Below, one piece after another: positions 12,043 through 21,196 of a stretch of 64,000 nt of DNA. The stretch comes from Aurantiochytrium sp. KH105 (taxonomy: Eukaryota; Sar; Bigyra; Thraustochytrida; Thraustochytriidae). The translations under genes and the position numbers were made by a program. The first letter of the stretch is position 1, and every line of letters starts with the position of its first letter. The stretch spans positions 542,625 to 606,624 of the forward strand of contig BGKB01000007.1 in NCBI GenBank assembly GCA_003116975.1, in the 5' to 3' direction. The notes beneath the pieces are model-generated. The model worked only from the letters and a program-made list of their open reading frames with translations, did no database searches and was not told the origin of the DNA.

Positions 12043-12557
12043 TGTGTTTGCTTTCGCTCCCACTTCTGATTCGCATGAAAAAGGGCAATCTTTTTGCATC
12101 CTAATGAGCTCCTCATCCTCATGGAAAACACTCGGGCGATGCATTGTCTGGCCGAATCGAACTAGACAATAGACACGCGATGCGTGCTTGGGTGTTGCTT
12201 CAGGGACAAGAGATTGAATACTGCGCGCATCAGGGATCGTGAGCGTGTGTGATCGACGAAAGTTGTCGACTGAATGACGAAGACGATGAGGATGGATGAT
12301 CAGCGAAAGTAGTAGGCCCAGTCCTAGTCAGTAATGAATGAAGATAAAAGATGGTGATGACAATGACAATGACAATGACAACGACAATGGTGATGAACAG
12401 TTCACTCGTCAGGCACTAGCCCTATGCCTAGCTAGAAGGATAAGCAAAGCGACATCCTCGCACGAAGATACCGTACACTATATCGTACTCTCCAGCGTGA
12501 TCTCAAATCCCGATCGTCTGTGATCAGACTGAAGATCGATCTCCGAGTAGAGTCCCG
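12043..12557. other. Intergenic spacer with (GACAAT)n repeat
   Basis: This 515-bp spacer lies between two co-directional genes. It contains an imperfect hexanucleotide repeat (TGACAA units) at 12358-12390 and otherwise unremarkable sequence. It must hold the 3' end of the FAD oxidoreductase transcript and the promoter of the next gene, but no defined element stands out. Confidence 0.5.
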
Positions 12558-13496
12558 ATGACGGCAATGCGGCGTGCGACGTGGACCGCAGCGACGCTGG
12601 CAGCCATTGCCGCCGCCCTTGTGCTGGCCCTGGTTGCTCTCGCGACTCCTGCGCAGGCCCGCGCGGTGGTACGTGAGGCACTGGTGGACATTGACGAGGG
12701 CCTGTCCGTACACGAAAAGATATCGACGCAGCCCCTGCGCGACGGTGGAGTTTGGGTCGTGAGCGGGGCAACTGGACGTACGGGCACCCTTGCGTACCAT
12801 GCGCTGCAGGCCAGCGGCAACGTGGATGTCCGAGCGCTCATTCGTAATGCCACCAAGGCAAAGTCAGAGCTAAATTGTGGTGAGTGCACCGAAAGCGAGG
12901 GGATCTTCATTGGCGATGTCACCAAGAGAAAGACTTTGACTCGCGCCATGAAAGGCGCTGACGGTCTCGTGATTCTTACGGGGTCGTACCCTCTCCAGGA
13001 CAGCTCAGGCCATTACTATTACCCATCAGGTGCGACACCCAAAGATATTGATTGGCGTGGCACGGTCAATCAAATCCTCGAGGCCAAGGCGAACGGGGTC
13101 AAGCACATCGTTCTCGTCTCTTCGCTGGGAACAACGATCCCAGACGGCGCGCTCGACAAGCTTGGTAATGGGCACGCTCTTTTCTACAAGCTCAACGCGG
13201 AAGCAACATTGATGCAGTCCGGTTTGACATTTTCCATTATCAAGCCATGCGGTCTTACAAACCAATCACTCCATCTTGGCACACAAGTGGGCCACTGTGA
13301 TAATTTCAAGCACATCCCGGTAGCTCCCCTCATCTCGAGGGCGAGCATCGCCTCGTATGTCAAGGCCATCGTTTTCGCCACGGGAGATTTAGGTCGCAAC
13401 GTACGATTTGGTGTTTGCTCCGATCCACTCCGGCCCTTTGGCAAGGACGACATGAACAAGCTGTTGGCGGCGGCTGCGGACATGAGCGACTGCTAA
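12558..13496 (+). CDS. Secreted or organelle-targeted NAD(P)-binding NmrA-like atypical SDR
   Basis: The product is 312 residues. An N-terminal hydrophobic stretch (about residues 9-32, ending ATPAQA) looks like a signal peptide with a plausible Ala-x-Ala cleavage site. The mature part begins its Rossmann fold with VVSGATGRTGTLAYHAL, the GxxGxxG-type motif of atypical short-chain dehydrogenases. HIVLVSSLGTT follows as the strand carrying the active-site region, and then KPCGLTN. Such proteins either reduce a small substrate or act as NAD(P)H sensors and assembly factors; the role here is unknown. It resembles SDR_a5/plastid-type UOS1 relatives in layout. The ATG at 12558 is the first in frame. 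It ends DMSDC and lies tail-to-tail with the JmjC gene. Confidence 0.8.
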   Translation: MTAMRRATWTAATLAAIAAALVLALVALATPAQARAVVREALVDIDEGLSVHEKISTQPLRDGGVWVVSGATGRTGTLAYHALQASGNVDVRALIRNATKAKSELNCGECTESEGIFIGDVTKRKTLTRAMKGADGLVILTGSYPLQDSSGHYYYPSGATPKDIDWRGTVNQILEAKANGVKHIVLVSSLGTTIPDGALDKLGNGHALFYKLNAEATLMQSGLTFSIIKPCGLTNQSLHLGTQVGHCDNFKHIPVAPLISRASIASYVKAIVFATGDLGRNVRFGVCSDPLRPFGKDDMNKLLAAAADMSDC

Positions 13497-13707
13497 AAGG
13501 AACAAAGAAACAACGAAAGAAGTAAAAGGTATTCAGCAAAGTCTTGGTGGGGTGTGGACATGAAGAAGAAAAGAAACCAAGCAGGTCTTATAAGCGAATT
13601 TTCGTTTTCTATTTATGAAGAACCAAAGTGTGTTGTCTCGGAACGAAGTAAGAAATGAAAACGGAAATAAACAATCGAAGATGGTTGGGAGACGACTGTA
13701 CGTAGGA

Positions 13708-15201
13708 TCAAAAAAAGGAGAACGAAAAGGCCATGTCTTCGGGTGCTCTTGAAATGGTTCGGGCCTTTTTACGGCGTTCCAACTCCTCTTCATCATCGTC
13801 AAATGCGGCAACAAGGTCCGCGTGACGCTTTAGCAGAGCCTGGCGAAACTCTTGATATAGTGCGTCGCGCGCGCGGCTGGCAGGAAGCCCGGAAACCTGG
13901 TGCGGACGGTCTCGCATGAGTCGCAGGGCCGAACGCAAGTTTGAACTTGAAATGTAGTTTTGTGTCATGGCCACACACGCGTCGAGATTAAGAACACAAT
14001 GCCACCAGCGAGAGGGGACGAAGACAAGATCCCCCGCATGGGCCGTAAATTCGATGGGGGCCTGCTGCCTCTCGTAAAACTGAACATACCACTCCATAAG
14101 GGAGACGGGCTGTGTAACATCGGCGCCGTCCGAGCTCGGCGTGACGCCTGGCGGAGGCGTGTTTGGCGGATACATGATCCAGCGTTTCGAGCCAGAAATG
14201 ACACCATTCCAGGCATGCGTTCCATTGGGGTCAACGTGCCACTTGCTGCCGCTCCGCGCCGCGCCGGCAATGAGCCAGCGGTAGTCGGGTCGTCGATCGG
14301 GCCCTATGGCTTCGAGCAGATCCCGCGCCGGGTGCTCGGCAGTGTTGCGAAAATAAATCGGCACATCATAGTCAGAGCCAAGGCGCTCAGCGCGCTGTGC
14401 AAATTTGCAATCGAATAGGTACAGCGGGTCTTCCTCGTTCTGCATCTCCGAATAAGTGAGAAAGTCGCAGAGACGCATGTCGACAGGTCCCACGCGAAAG
14501 GGCGCCTCACTGCCTTCGAGGACGCGCAGACTGGGACGACGGCCATCGGCAAGCGGGGCATCGCCCCAGGCTTCGAATGCCGGCCAGTTGGGGCGCAGGG
14601 CGCCCTTGATGAGCACGGGGCGATTGGCCAGCTCAAAGTCCTTGACAAAGTCGTCGACGCTCAGGTCGCTGGCCTCGCGGGTCTCGACGACCTCGCGCTC
14701 GAGCCAGGCCGGGTTGGGATCGAGGTTTCCATAGTGAAAGGGCCGGAACAGCGCGTCCGACAGCACGATGGCGCCCCTCGCCGGGTGATACTTGGCGTCG
14801 GTGCGCAGAACGCTGAGCCGCCAGGACCCACCTCGAAAGTCGAAGGCTTCCGCGCGAGTCCACGTCGCCAGCGCCAGATCTCGCCACAGAAAGTCCGCGG
14901 TGGCGTACGCGTAGGCTATCCTGCTCACGCAGGAGAACCTCCCCAGCGAAGCTGCGTCGAGAAGCCCGAGCACGCGCAGCAGCAAGTCCTCGTCCGCGAG
15001 CGCCACCCGTCCGAGCGTCCGGGGCCCGAGTCCCGCGGCCGGGTCCAGAACAGCGGCACGGTCGGCCTCGCCGAGCAGCAGCGCGTTGGACGCGGGTTTC
15101 ACGCCCAGCGGGTGCGCCGCCGCCACGCCCAGGACCTCGCGCGTCCCTGTCGCCACCGCCGCCTCCTCGCCGCCCGCGCTCGCGCGCCCTCCGCCGCCCA
15201 T
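13708..15201 (-). CDS. F-box plus JmjC-domain 2-oxoglutarate oxygenase, JMJD6-type
   Basis: The product is 497 residues. About residues 80-130 form an F-box-like helix cluster (LLLRVLGLLDAASLGRFSCV). The C-terminal half is a JmjC cupin with the iron ligands visible: His322 and Asp324 in KWHVDPNGTHAWN, and distal His401 in VPSRWWHCVLN. KRWIMYPPN follows the first iron pair, as in JMJD6 (PSR) proteins. The family hydroxylates lysines, or demethylates, using Fe(II) and 2-oxoglutarate. The F-box implies recruitment to an SCF complex through Skp1. The ATG chosen is 15201. Upstream ATGs in the same frame up to 15282 precede a low-quality Cys/His-rich stretch and are less likely. An acidic/basic C-terminal tail could hold a nuclear signal. 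The substrate is unknown. Confidence 0.85.
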   Translation of the reverse strand: MGGGGRASAGGEEAAVATGTREVLGVAAAHPLGVKPASNALLLGEADRAAVLDPAAGLGPRTLGRVALADEDLLLRVLGLLDAASLGRFSCVSRIAYAYATADFLWRDLALATWTRAEAFDFRGGSWRLSVLRTDAKYHPARGAIVLSDALFRPFHYGNLDPNPAWLEREVVETREASDLSVDDFVKDFELANRPVLIKGALRPNWPAFEAWGDAPLADGRRPSLRVLEGSEAPFRVGPVDMRLCDFLTYSEMQNEEDPLYLFDCKFAQRAERLGSDYDVPIYFRNTAEHPARDLLEAIGPDRRPDYRWLIAGAARSGSKWHVDPNGTHAWNGVISGSKRWIMYPPNTPPPGVTPSSDGADVTQPVSLMEWYVQFYERQQAPIEFTAHAGDLVFVPSRWWHCVLNLDACVAMTQNYISSSNLRSALRLMRDRPHQVSGLPASRARDALYQEFRQALLKRHADLVAAFDDDEEELERRKKARTISRAPEDMAFSFSFF

Positions 15202-15577
15202 GCTGGCTGGGTTTTTGCTTTGCATTCTATTCTGCACGATGGACGCATGCTTGCATGCATCGCATGGCATGCGTGTATGCACGCAAGGTGGACAGCGACA
15301 CCTACCTGTACTCCAGAATCCGCGACGTTTTTCCGTCGCGACTGGCTGCAGCCATAGGTCCAGGTTCCAGTCGGATACGATCTTGAAGACGGGCGACGGC
15401 TTTGGCCACGTCCGGAAGCGCCTTCCCTATCTTACGTCAATACTCTTACGCCACTCTTCTCTTTCTTTTACCCGCGTTTACTCGCGTTTACCCGACAAAG
15501 AATTTCCATTGATTCACCCACGCAAACGAGGATGCCTGCGTTACTACGGCAGACACGCAACGCCGAAGCCGCGCTCC
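15202..15577. promoter_or_regulatory. Divergent promoter region, JmjC / folate-receptor-like gene
   Basis: This 376-bp spacer separates two divergent starts. It contains a repeated GCATGC/TGCATG palindrome cluster at 15246-15282 and near-repeats of a GCGTTTAC motif around 15472-15495. No coding exon is apparent. Confidence 0.45.
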
Positions 15578-16429
15578 ATGACGGCGCGCCGTTGCGGCCG
15601 CGCGGGCTCGCGCCTGGGCGCGGCGCTGACGGCGCTGGCGGCGCTGGCGGCGCTGGCGGCGCTGGCGGCGCTGGTGCTGGGCGATGCGGCGCGGGCCGAT
15701 GCGGCGGCCGGCGAGTCGTGCCTCGACGGCGGCGTGGCGGCCTGGCGCAGCGGGGGCCTCGCGCTGTGCTCGAGGTTCGCGCGCAAGACGTGCTGCTCGC
15801 GGGAGCAGGCGGCGGCGCTGTACGCCTCGTGGGTGGGCACGCAGCGCGCCGGGTTCGCGCCGCGGTGCGCTGAAATGTTTGAGACGGTCATGTGCATGCC
15901 GTGCGACCCGGAGGTCGGTCTCGGCCGCAAACGGATCATCTGCAAGAGCACCTGCGACGCTTGGTTCGACGCATGCAAGGACGAGTTCTTTGCGACCACG
16001 AGCGCCGTCGCGGGCGATACTCTTGTTCCCTGCTTGCAGGACGCCGTTGTGTGCTCCCAGCTTGCAGACTTTGTGCCGTCTGGCACAGCACTTTGTGCCA
16101 CCTACGGGTTGTCACTCGGAGAGGATTTTTGCTATGATGGTAGCGTAGATCCTGAGGCGGTAGGCGTCAAAGATGTCAGCAAATCTTCGTCCCCCTCGAG
16201 TTCTCGTTCCTTCGCAAACTTTCGGCGCAAACTTTACCGGTACCTGCAGTCGCAAGGCAAGGCTTTCATGCGGCTTCCTCCGTTCCAGCAAGGCCTCGCG
16301 TTTGCTGCGCTATTTCTTGCCCTGGGTGTGCTTGTGCGCACAATCCGTGCATGTTATCACTTTGTGTTTTCATCCTTTTCATCATCGAGAGGCCGCGCGA
16401 CAGGCTATAGAAGCCTTCATGAGGACTGA
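15578..16429 (+). CDS. Folate-receptor-like cysteine-rich membrane protein
   Basis: The product is 283 residues. A long hydrophobic signal peptide (residues 10-35) is made largely of Leu-Ala-Ala repeats. The ectodomain is Cys-rich, with the family-like segments CCSREQAAALYASW, CMPCDP and STCDAWFDACKDEFF, which match the folate receptor/riboflavin-binding protein fold. A Ser-rich juxtamembrane stretch is followed by one transmembrane helix (about 245-265, GLAFAALFLALGVLVRTI) and a short cytosolic tail. It is therefore a type I membrane protein, not a GPI-anchored one. The ligand cannot be inferred: many protist members of this family lack the folate pocket. The start at 15578 gives the best signal peptide; the frame is open upstream through non-coding-looking sequence. 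Confidence 0.8.
   Translation: MTARRCGRAGSRLGAALTALAALAALAALAALVLGDAARADAAAGESCLDGGVAAWRSGGLALCSRFARKTCCSREQAAALYASWVGTQRAGFAPRCAEMFETVMCMPCDPEVGLGRKRIICKSTCDAWFDACKDEFFATTSAVAGDTLVPCLQDAVVCSQLADFVPSGTALCATYGLSLGEDFCYDGSVDPEAVGVKDVSKSSSPSSSRSFANFRRKLYRYLQSQGKAFMRLPPFQQGLAFAALFLALGVLVRTIRACYHFVFSSFSSSRGRATGYRSLHED
15630..15672 (+). repeat. 9-bp minisatellite encoding the signal-peptide core
   Basis: GGCGCTGGC is repeated about four to five times in tandem and encodes the Leu-Ala-Ala repeats of the signal peptide. Repeat-length variation would lengthen or shorten the hydrophobic core without changing frame. Confidence 0.85.
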
Positions 16430-16977
16430 CTGTGCGAGAGGCTTTGAACATCTCGCACAAATACCTTGTCCGCCAGTCAATCGACAGACCGGCCGACATT
16501 GCGCTTCCGCTCAGCTTGAACGACATTAGTATATTCTGTATCCGTGCATAGATTACGGGGAAATCCCGTACGGATCTATTTATTGTTTTTCTGATCCAGG
16601 ATACATCACAAGCGTCTCCTTCTTTTCCGCAAGGGGCATCAGCGACTCACTGAATGCTCAAACACACAGCATTCAAACTCTTCGCTTCTTGATCCCTTTC
16701 ACTTAGGATCTGGACTGAAGCTCTTTCTGCCATGGTATAACAGCCGCTATCTTTTTGTAAGGGCTTTCAAGACAACAGCCGAGGAAGAGAGATTTGGTCT
16801 CGTTGCTGCAATGGGTTTCAATGTTTGAATGCAGCAGCGAACCGCTGTCTTCTTGGTGGTCAATTGGCGCTCATTCCTGTATGGCAACACTTCGTCGATG
16901 AACTTCAAAATGATAAGAGAAGAAATAGAGAAAAAGATGAATTTTAAGCTTGCAAACGAGGAAGACACCATGAAATT
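16430..16977. other. Convergent 3' spacer with a small perfect hairpin
   Basis: This 548-bp spacer separates two convergent genes. It is AT-richer than its surroundings. A perfect 6-bp hairpin (TACGGG, loop GAAAT, CCCGTA) lies at 16554-16570. No reading frame with family resemblance was seen. Confidence 0.4.
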
Positions 16978-17964
16978 TTACAAAGCACCCGCGAGGCGCA
17001 TCATTTCGTCGTACTGGGCACGCTCACTTGGCCCAAGGGCAGCCACCTGATCTGGTGTGAGGGACTTGAGCTGCTCCACGAGCTCAGAAGTCTCATCACC
17101 GGCCATGGCGTCAAAGCCATGCGCTGGCTCTTGCGCAGCAGGAGCCGCAGATGAGGTTGCTTGGGCCATGCCCAGCATAAGCTGAGAAGTGAGAAGGGCT
17201 TGTGCGAGCACAGGCTTGCTCTTGAGCAGGTTCATGGCGTGTTCGCGGTCGCGCTGGATCAAGAGCTTCATCTCGGAGACGACATCGTATACCTCGCTGA
17301 GAGTGAGCTTGCGCAGCGCCTGCTCGATTTCCTTCTTTGTTTCCATGCTGATTCGGGATCCCCAGGCTCCGTCCTCTTCGTCTTCACCTTCGCGGTTGTT
17401 CTCGGTCGTGTCTACCTTGAGTCTTCTACCATTCATTTCTTGGCCGTCCAGGCTATTAATGGCGGCGACGGCATGCTCATCCTCATGATACTCGACAAAC
17501 CCGAATCCCTTTGGTTGCCCAGTTGTCTTGTCAAGCGCCATGCGAAAGCCCTTAATCGGGCCGATTTGCTCAAAGACTTGTCGCACAGTCTTTTCGTCCG
17601 TGCCAAACGGCAGGTTGCCCACTGCGCCCGTCCCACGTTCATTCGTTCGTTCGTTCGTTCGTTCGTCAGTCAATCAGTCAATTAGCCCGGGCGGTTCACT
17701 TTATTCGCGTCCGTCGGTCGCGCATCCGTCGCCCTCCATCTTCACCGTCGCTGTCGTCGCTCAAGCTCGAGCTCGAGCTCCAAGTTATGGCGCCCAGCGA
17801 GCGAGCCACGCTTGCTCGCCGTTCCCGAGCGCAAGGCCGCCTGTGTTTGTTGTTCCCGCGCGTCTCGCGGGCGGAGGCAGGGCGCATCGAGCGCCACGCC
17901 CGGCGGCGCCGCGCGTCTCGCGGGCAGTTCGCTTACCGTAGACCGTGCGCTTGCTCGTGCTCAT
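16978..17964 (-). CDS. CSTF2: Cleavage stimulation factor subunit 2 (CstF-64), two exons
   Basis: The spliced product is 223 residues, from exon 1 (17937-17964) and exon 2 (16978-17621). Exon 1 encodes MSTSKRTVY and ends in a GTAAGC donor; the join restores YVGNLP, the RNP2 strand of an RRM. RNP1 is KGFGFVEY. After the RRM (residues about 7-85) comes a CstF-64 hinge (KEIEQALRKLTLSEVYDVVS...), which binds CstF-77. The C-terminal three-helix domain ends LKSLTPDQVAALGPSERAQY. The complex recognises U/GU-rich elements downstream of poly(A) sites. The protein is much shorter than vertebrate CstF-64, lacking the Pro/Gly-rich and pentapeptide-repeat region, as in other compact eukaryotes. It diverges from the TBC gene. 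Confidence 0.92.
17622..17936 (-). other. Spliceosomal intron in CSTF2
   Basis: The 315-bp intron begins GTAAGC and ends GCGCAG on the minus strand, after the first base of codon 10 (phase 1). It carries a (TTCG)n tetranucleotide run at about 17636-17668 and is GC-rich. Joining the exons gives a continuous RRM N-terminal strand. Confidence 0.9.
17636..17668 (+). repeat. (TTCG)n tetranucleotide microsatellite in CSTF2 intron
   Basis: About seven tandem TTCG units lie just upstream of the CSTF2 3' splice site on the minus strand, within the intron. Confidence 0.85.
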
Positions 17965-18492
17965 GGTGCCGTCGTTGCTGGGCTTTTTGAAAAAGAGGTC
18001 TGTCTGCGTCTGTCTGTCTGTCTGTCTGTCTATTAGCCTGTCTGTCTCTGCCGTCTATCTATAGCTAGCTAGCACACGAGGAGGGCAAAAACACAATAAC
18101 GCGGCAGCGGCCTCGCGCGCGCAGGCCAGGCCAGCAGCAGCCGCCGCGGCGGCGGGCTGCAGGCCGCTGGAGGGACCGGCGGCGGGACGCACGGAAGCGA
18201 GGCTTCGTCTCGACGGGCTGACCGCCTCGGCTGCCTCGGCGCGCAGGCTCGCTCGAGCGGAGCGAACCTCGAGGGGAAGGGAGCGCCTGCCGGTGCGGCG
18301 ACTGCGAGCGCGAAGCGAGCAGCGCCAAGAGGCACGGGGACACTGACCGGCAGACAAGGCTCGCGACATGAAGGCGCCGGCGCTATGCTTGAGCACGCAC
18401 GTGCTTGATTTTCTTGACGTAGGTTTCGCGACGAATAGCAAAGCTTTCCTTCCCCATGGCTGCCTGCGTGACGACTGACAAAACATGCCCAA
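17965..18492. promoter_or_regulatory. Divergent promoter region, CSTF2 / TBC gene
   Basis: This 528-bp GC-rich spacer has a (TCTG)n run at about 18009-18031 and TAGCTAGC repeats at 18060-18073. A 24-codon minus-strand frame at 18383-18457 has coding-like residues but no identified continuation. It may also contain a 5' exon of the TBC gene, whose start is uncertain. Confidence 0.45.
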
Positions 18493-20247
18493 ATGGCCCG
18501 CTACGCGCGTGCAACCTGGGGCGGACGTCTTTTGCGTACACAGTTTCGAGACCTGTATATCGCCAGGACGGTGTGCTGGGAGTGGAATGCAGTTTTTGGT
18601 AATCGTGATGTAGAGAAACACTGTCTGCGAAAACGAGGCCTCCCCCCGACACTTCGATTTCGGTTTTGGAGCTGGCACTCGTCCGCAGATGCTCTAGAGC
18701 GTGTAGGAGGCTCGCTTTCCACCTACAGATCCTCGCTTGCGAAAAGCAAGTTCAAGACAGACCATGAAAACGCCTCATGGTTTGTGCTCACGCAACAGCC
18801 CGGAGTAGAGGGCGAAATTGCCCGCGATGTGCGGCGCACCTTTCCCAATCGAGCTCTCTTTCGAGTCAAGAACGGTCTCGGGCAGCGCATGCTCTTTAAT
18901 ATCCTTATTGCGCTGGCCGTGCACGAGCCAAGGGTGGGGTACTGTCAGGGTATGAACTTTGTTGTGGCGGTAATGATTTCCGTGTCGCTTGGCTGCGACT
19001 CGAGGGTCCCCGACGCTGCCGAAGATCTCGCTCTCGCAAGCGAAGGGTTGTCCCCAGAGCAGCAAGAGAGCGCCGAAAACAAGGTCTTTTGGCTCATGGT
19101 TGCCTTTTTGAATCGTTTCGATATGCGAGAACTTTGGCGTCCGGGCGTGCCTCAGCTCAAGCTGCGTATTTATCAATTCGACCGTCTCATTTCGTCCAAG
19201 TTGCCACTCATGCATGCTCACTTCCGTGAGATCGGCCTCGCGCCCGACTTTTTCGCCTCGCAGTGGTTCCTTACACTCATGTCATACAACATGTCCATGA
19301 CCCAGCTTCTTCGTGTTTGGGATGTCCTCATATTTGACGGGTGGAAGACCATCTTTCGTGTCGGTATTGCTGTCCTTCAAAGGTGCGAGAAAGACATCCT
19401 CGGCATGAGTCTCGAACAACTCAGCCATTTCTTCCGTCACGAAAGAGGATCTACGCAGAGCTCGACAGGACTGCAAGACGGCGAAAAGCCCGGGTCCTCC
19501 ATCTATGTTAGCGACTCGGAAATGCTCGCCTCAGCTTTTGAGGTTAAGATTAGCACGCGCGAACTTGCTGATCTTGAAAGCGATTACATTACACACATTT
19601 TGTTCCGCGGCTTTGCGAATAACGGTGAGGGCACTGGGGCACGCCCTCGAACAGCGCCTCAGGCGATAGCGCATCAGTCGTCTCAGTCATCGCACGAGAA
19701 ACCAGCGCGGGATCAAGCGGACGATCTGGCGGCAGCTGCTTTCGGGAACGACGACGTCTTCGTCGACCACCGGCTCGCGGCCATGTTCCGCGAGGAAATC
19801 GACCACCTCGACATGGACACCAAGAACGATGTTCAGTACCTGCGTGCGAAAATTGAGCAAGCCGAGCGTCTCTTTCAGGAAAGAGAAGCATCCTTTCGTA
19901 AGGCTGCGCAAGAATATATGGAAATCAAGACGACGCGTGACGAATTGCAGCTATCCAAACGCGCCGTCTCGGACCAGCTTTTCGAGCTCACACGAGACGA
20001 AAAGAGTCTCGATCAGGACTGCGAGGCTCTTCTCGACAAAGTTGAATTCATTGACGCCAGGATACGAGCCATCTCGGACCGTTTTCGCGATGCGTTGTGG
20101 AAAACATCGCAAGCACAGGTCGAGCTCGAAGAAGTTGTCGAGCAAAAACATGCCTTTTCACAGCAGCTTCACGCAGTCTTGGACCACACCGAGCAAGTCA
20201 AGACCCAGGCCATCAAGAATCTCTGGAGCACCTTTTCGCTCTCGTGA
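18493..20247 (+). CDS. TBC-domain Rab GTPase-activating protein, EVI5-type
   Basis: The frame encodes 584 residues. The TBC domain spans about residues 50-320. It has the arginine-finger motif IxxDxxR as I109, D112 and R115 (IARDVRRTFP) and the glutamine finger Q152 in YCQGMNF, so it should accelerate GTP hydrolysis by a Rab. SQWFLTL and IFRVGIAVLQ match the EVI5/GYP5 branch. The last 170 residues are a predicted coiled coil (heptads from about residue 430), again as in EVI5-type proteins. The first 35 residues look poorly coding; the conserved part begins at about residue 33 (WNAVF...RGLPPTLR). An upstream exon joined at one of the AG sites near 18550-18575 is possible, so the start is uncertain. 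Confidence 0.85.
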   Translation: MARYARATWGGRLLRTQFRDLYIARTVCWEWNAVFGNRDVEKHCLRKRGLPPTLRFRFWSWHSSADALERVGGSLSTYRSSLAKSKFKTDHENASWFVLTQQPGVEGEIARDVRRTFPNRALFRVKNGLGQRMLFNILIALAVHEPRVGYCQGMNFVVAVMISVSLGCDSRVPDAAEDLALASEGLSPEQQESAENKVFWLMVAFLNRFDMRELWRPGVPQLKLRIYQFDRLISSKLPLMHAHFREIGLAPDFFASQWFLTLMSYNMSMTQLLRVWDVLIFDGWKTIFRVGIAVLQRCEKDILGMSLEQLSHFFRHERGSTQSSTGLQDGEKPGSSIYVSDSEMLASAFEVKISTRELADLESDYITHILFRGFANNGEGTGARPRTAPQAIAHQSSQSSHEKPARDQADDLAAAAFGNDDVFVDHRLAAMFREEIDHLDMDTKNDVQYLRAKIEQAERLFQEREASFRKAAQEYMEIKTTRDELQLSKRAVSDQLFELTRDEKSLDQDCEALLDKVEFIDARIRAISDRFRDALWKTSQAQVELEEVVEQKHAFSQQLHAVLDHTEQVKTQAIKNLWSTFSLS

Positions 20248-20473
20248 TACGACTTGTCCTGTGGTTACGTCTTGGGTCCAAGAGCGACTCCAACCTTGCA
20301 GATAAATCGGTCGTAGGCATGCATACATGCACGTGACTCGGAGGAGTCGAACCAATCCCACTTGGTCACTTTTCGCGCAATGTGGGACACGGATGATATT
20401 GTCGCCATGATGGTAGAAATTTACAGTATTAGTGTGCATTTGAAAATTGAATTTGGTGTGTGCGCAGCTCTAG

Positions 20474-21196
20474 CTACTCGCCATGTTTCGCTTGAAGCAG
20501 GGCCATGAGTTTATCGAGCTTAGCCTCTGCAGATTGTCGTCGCTGCCGCTCTTCTTCAAGCGCGCGTTCAAATTCCTCAAATTTTTGACTTGCATAGGCG
20601 GTAAAACCGCTGTCATTCGTCCCAAACGATGACAGTGACAGGCCAGCCGAGCTACGCGCGCTTCCTTGCGATGTTATGCTCCTTGAAGACCTCCGTGAAG
20701 CCTGCGAGCTTGAACTTGAAAAGCTTGATACTGAATACGAGCTTGACGATCTTGAAAATGTAGAGCTTGAAGATCGTGCGCTTGATCGGTCACTCGACAT
20801 GGCCGATTCGGGTCGCTGCTCTGCTAGCAAAAGTCGCTTGACGCCGGGTTTATTGCTGCGGTATCGTTTGTCAGCACGGGCATCGACATTATTATTGTTG
20901 GCTTGCCTGGAGTTTACATTTGGCTGTGGACGAGTAAGCACATACGGAGGGTTTTGCGGATTATCTCGAGTATCATGGGAAGCACGTCCGCCTGGATGCC
21001 GTGGTGCTGCCGAGCTCAAAGCTGGTTTCGGCTCCGCGTCTCTCGCCTTGACACGATCGCCTTTCGACGCGTGCTTTGACTCCTCGGTTCGTTCGGATGT
21101 CGGCTCCTCGCGGACACATCTGCGCTGCCACAAGAGTCGCTCCTGCTCTGGATTTTGCCGCGCCACCGTCGGTCGCGGAGGTCCTATGCGCAGCAT
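20474..21196 (-). CDS. Hypothetical Ser-rich protein with C-terminal coiled coil
   Basis: The product is 240 residues and I do not recognise the family. The N-terminal half is basic and polar (Arg, Pro, Asn), without predicted structure. A Ser/Arg-rich segment follows at about 130-190, resembling RS-type phosphorylatable disorder. The C-terminus has an amphipathic helix of about 35 residues (FEEFERALEEERQRRQSAEA) likely to form a coiled coil. The start is the first ATG (21196). It sits just after a pyrimidine-rich tract and AG on the minus strand, so an upstream exon is conceivable. It is convergent with the TBC gene and divergent from the aldo-keto reductase. Confidence 0.6.
   Translation of the reverse strand: MLRIGPPRPTVARQNPEQERLLWQRRCVREEPTSERTEESKHASKGDRVKARDAEPKPALSSAAPRHPGGRASHDTRDNPQNPPYVLTRPQPNVNSRQANNNNVDARADKRYRSNKPGVKRLLLAEQRPESAMSSDRSSARSSSSTFSRSSSSYSVSSFSSSSSQASRRSSRSITSQGSARSSAGLSLSSFGTNDSGFTAYASQKFEEFERALEEERQRRQSAEAKLDKLMALLQAKHGE

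Noticed and set aside
20330-20400. Possible tRNA T-arm (GGTTCGACTCC on the minus strand)
   Set aside because: Flanking bases do not form the 5-bp T stem, acceptor or anticodon stems.
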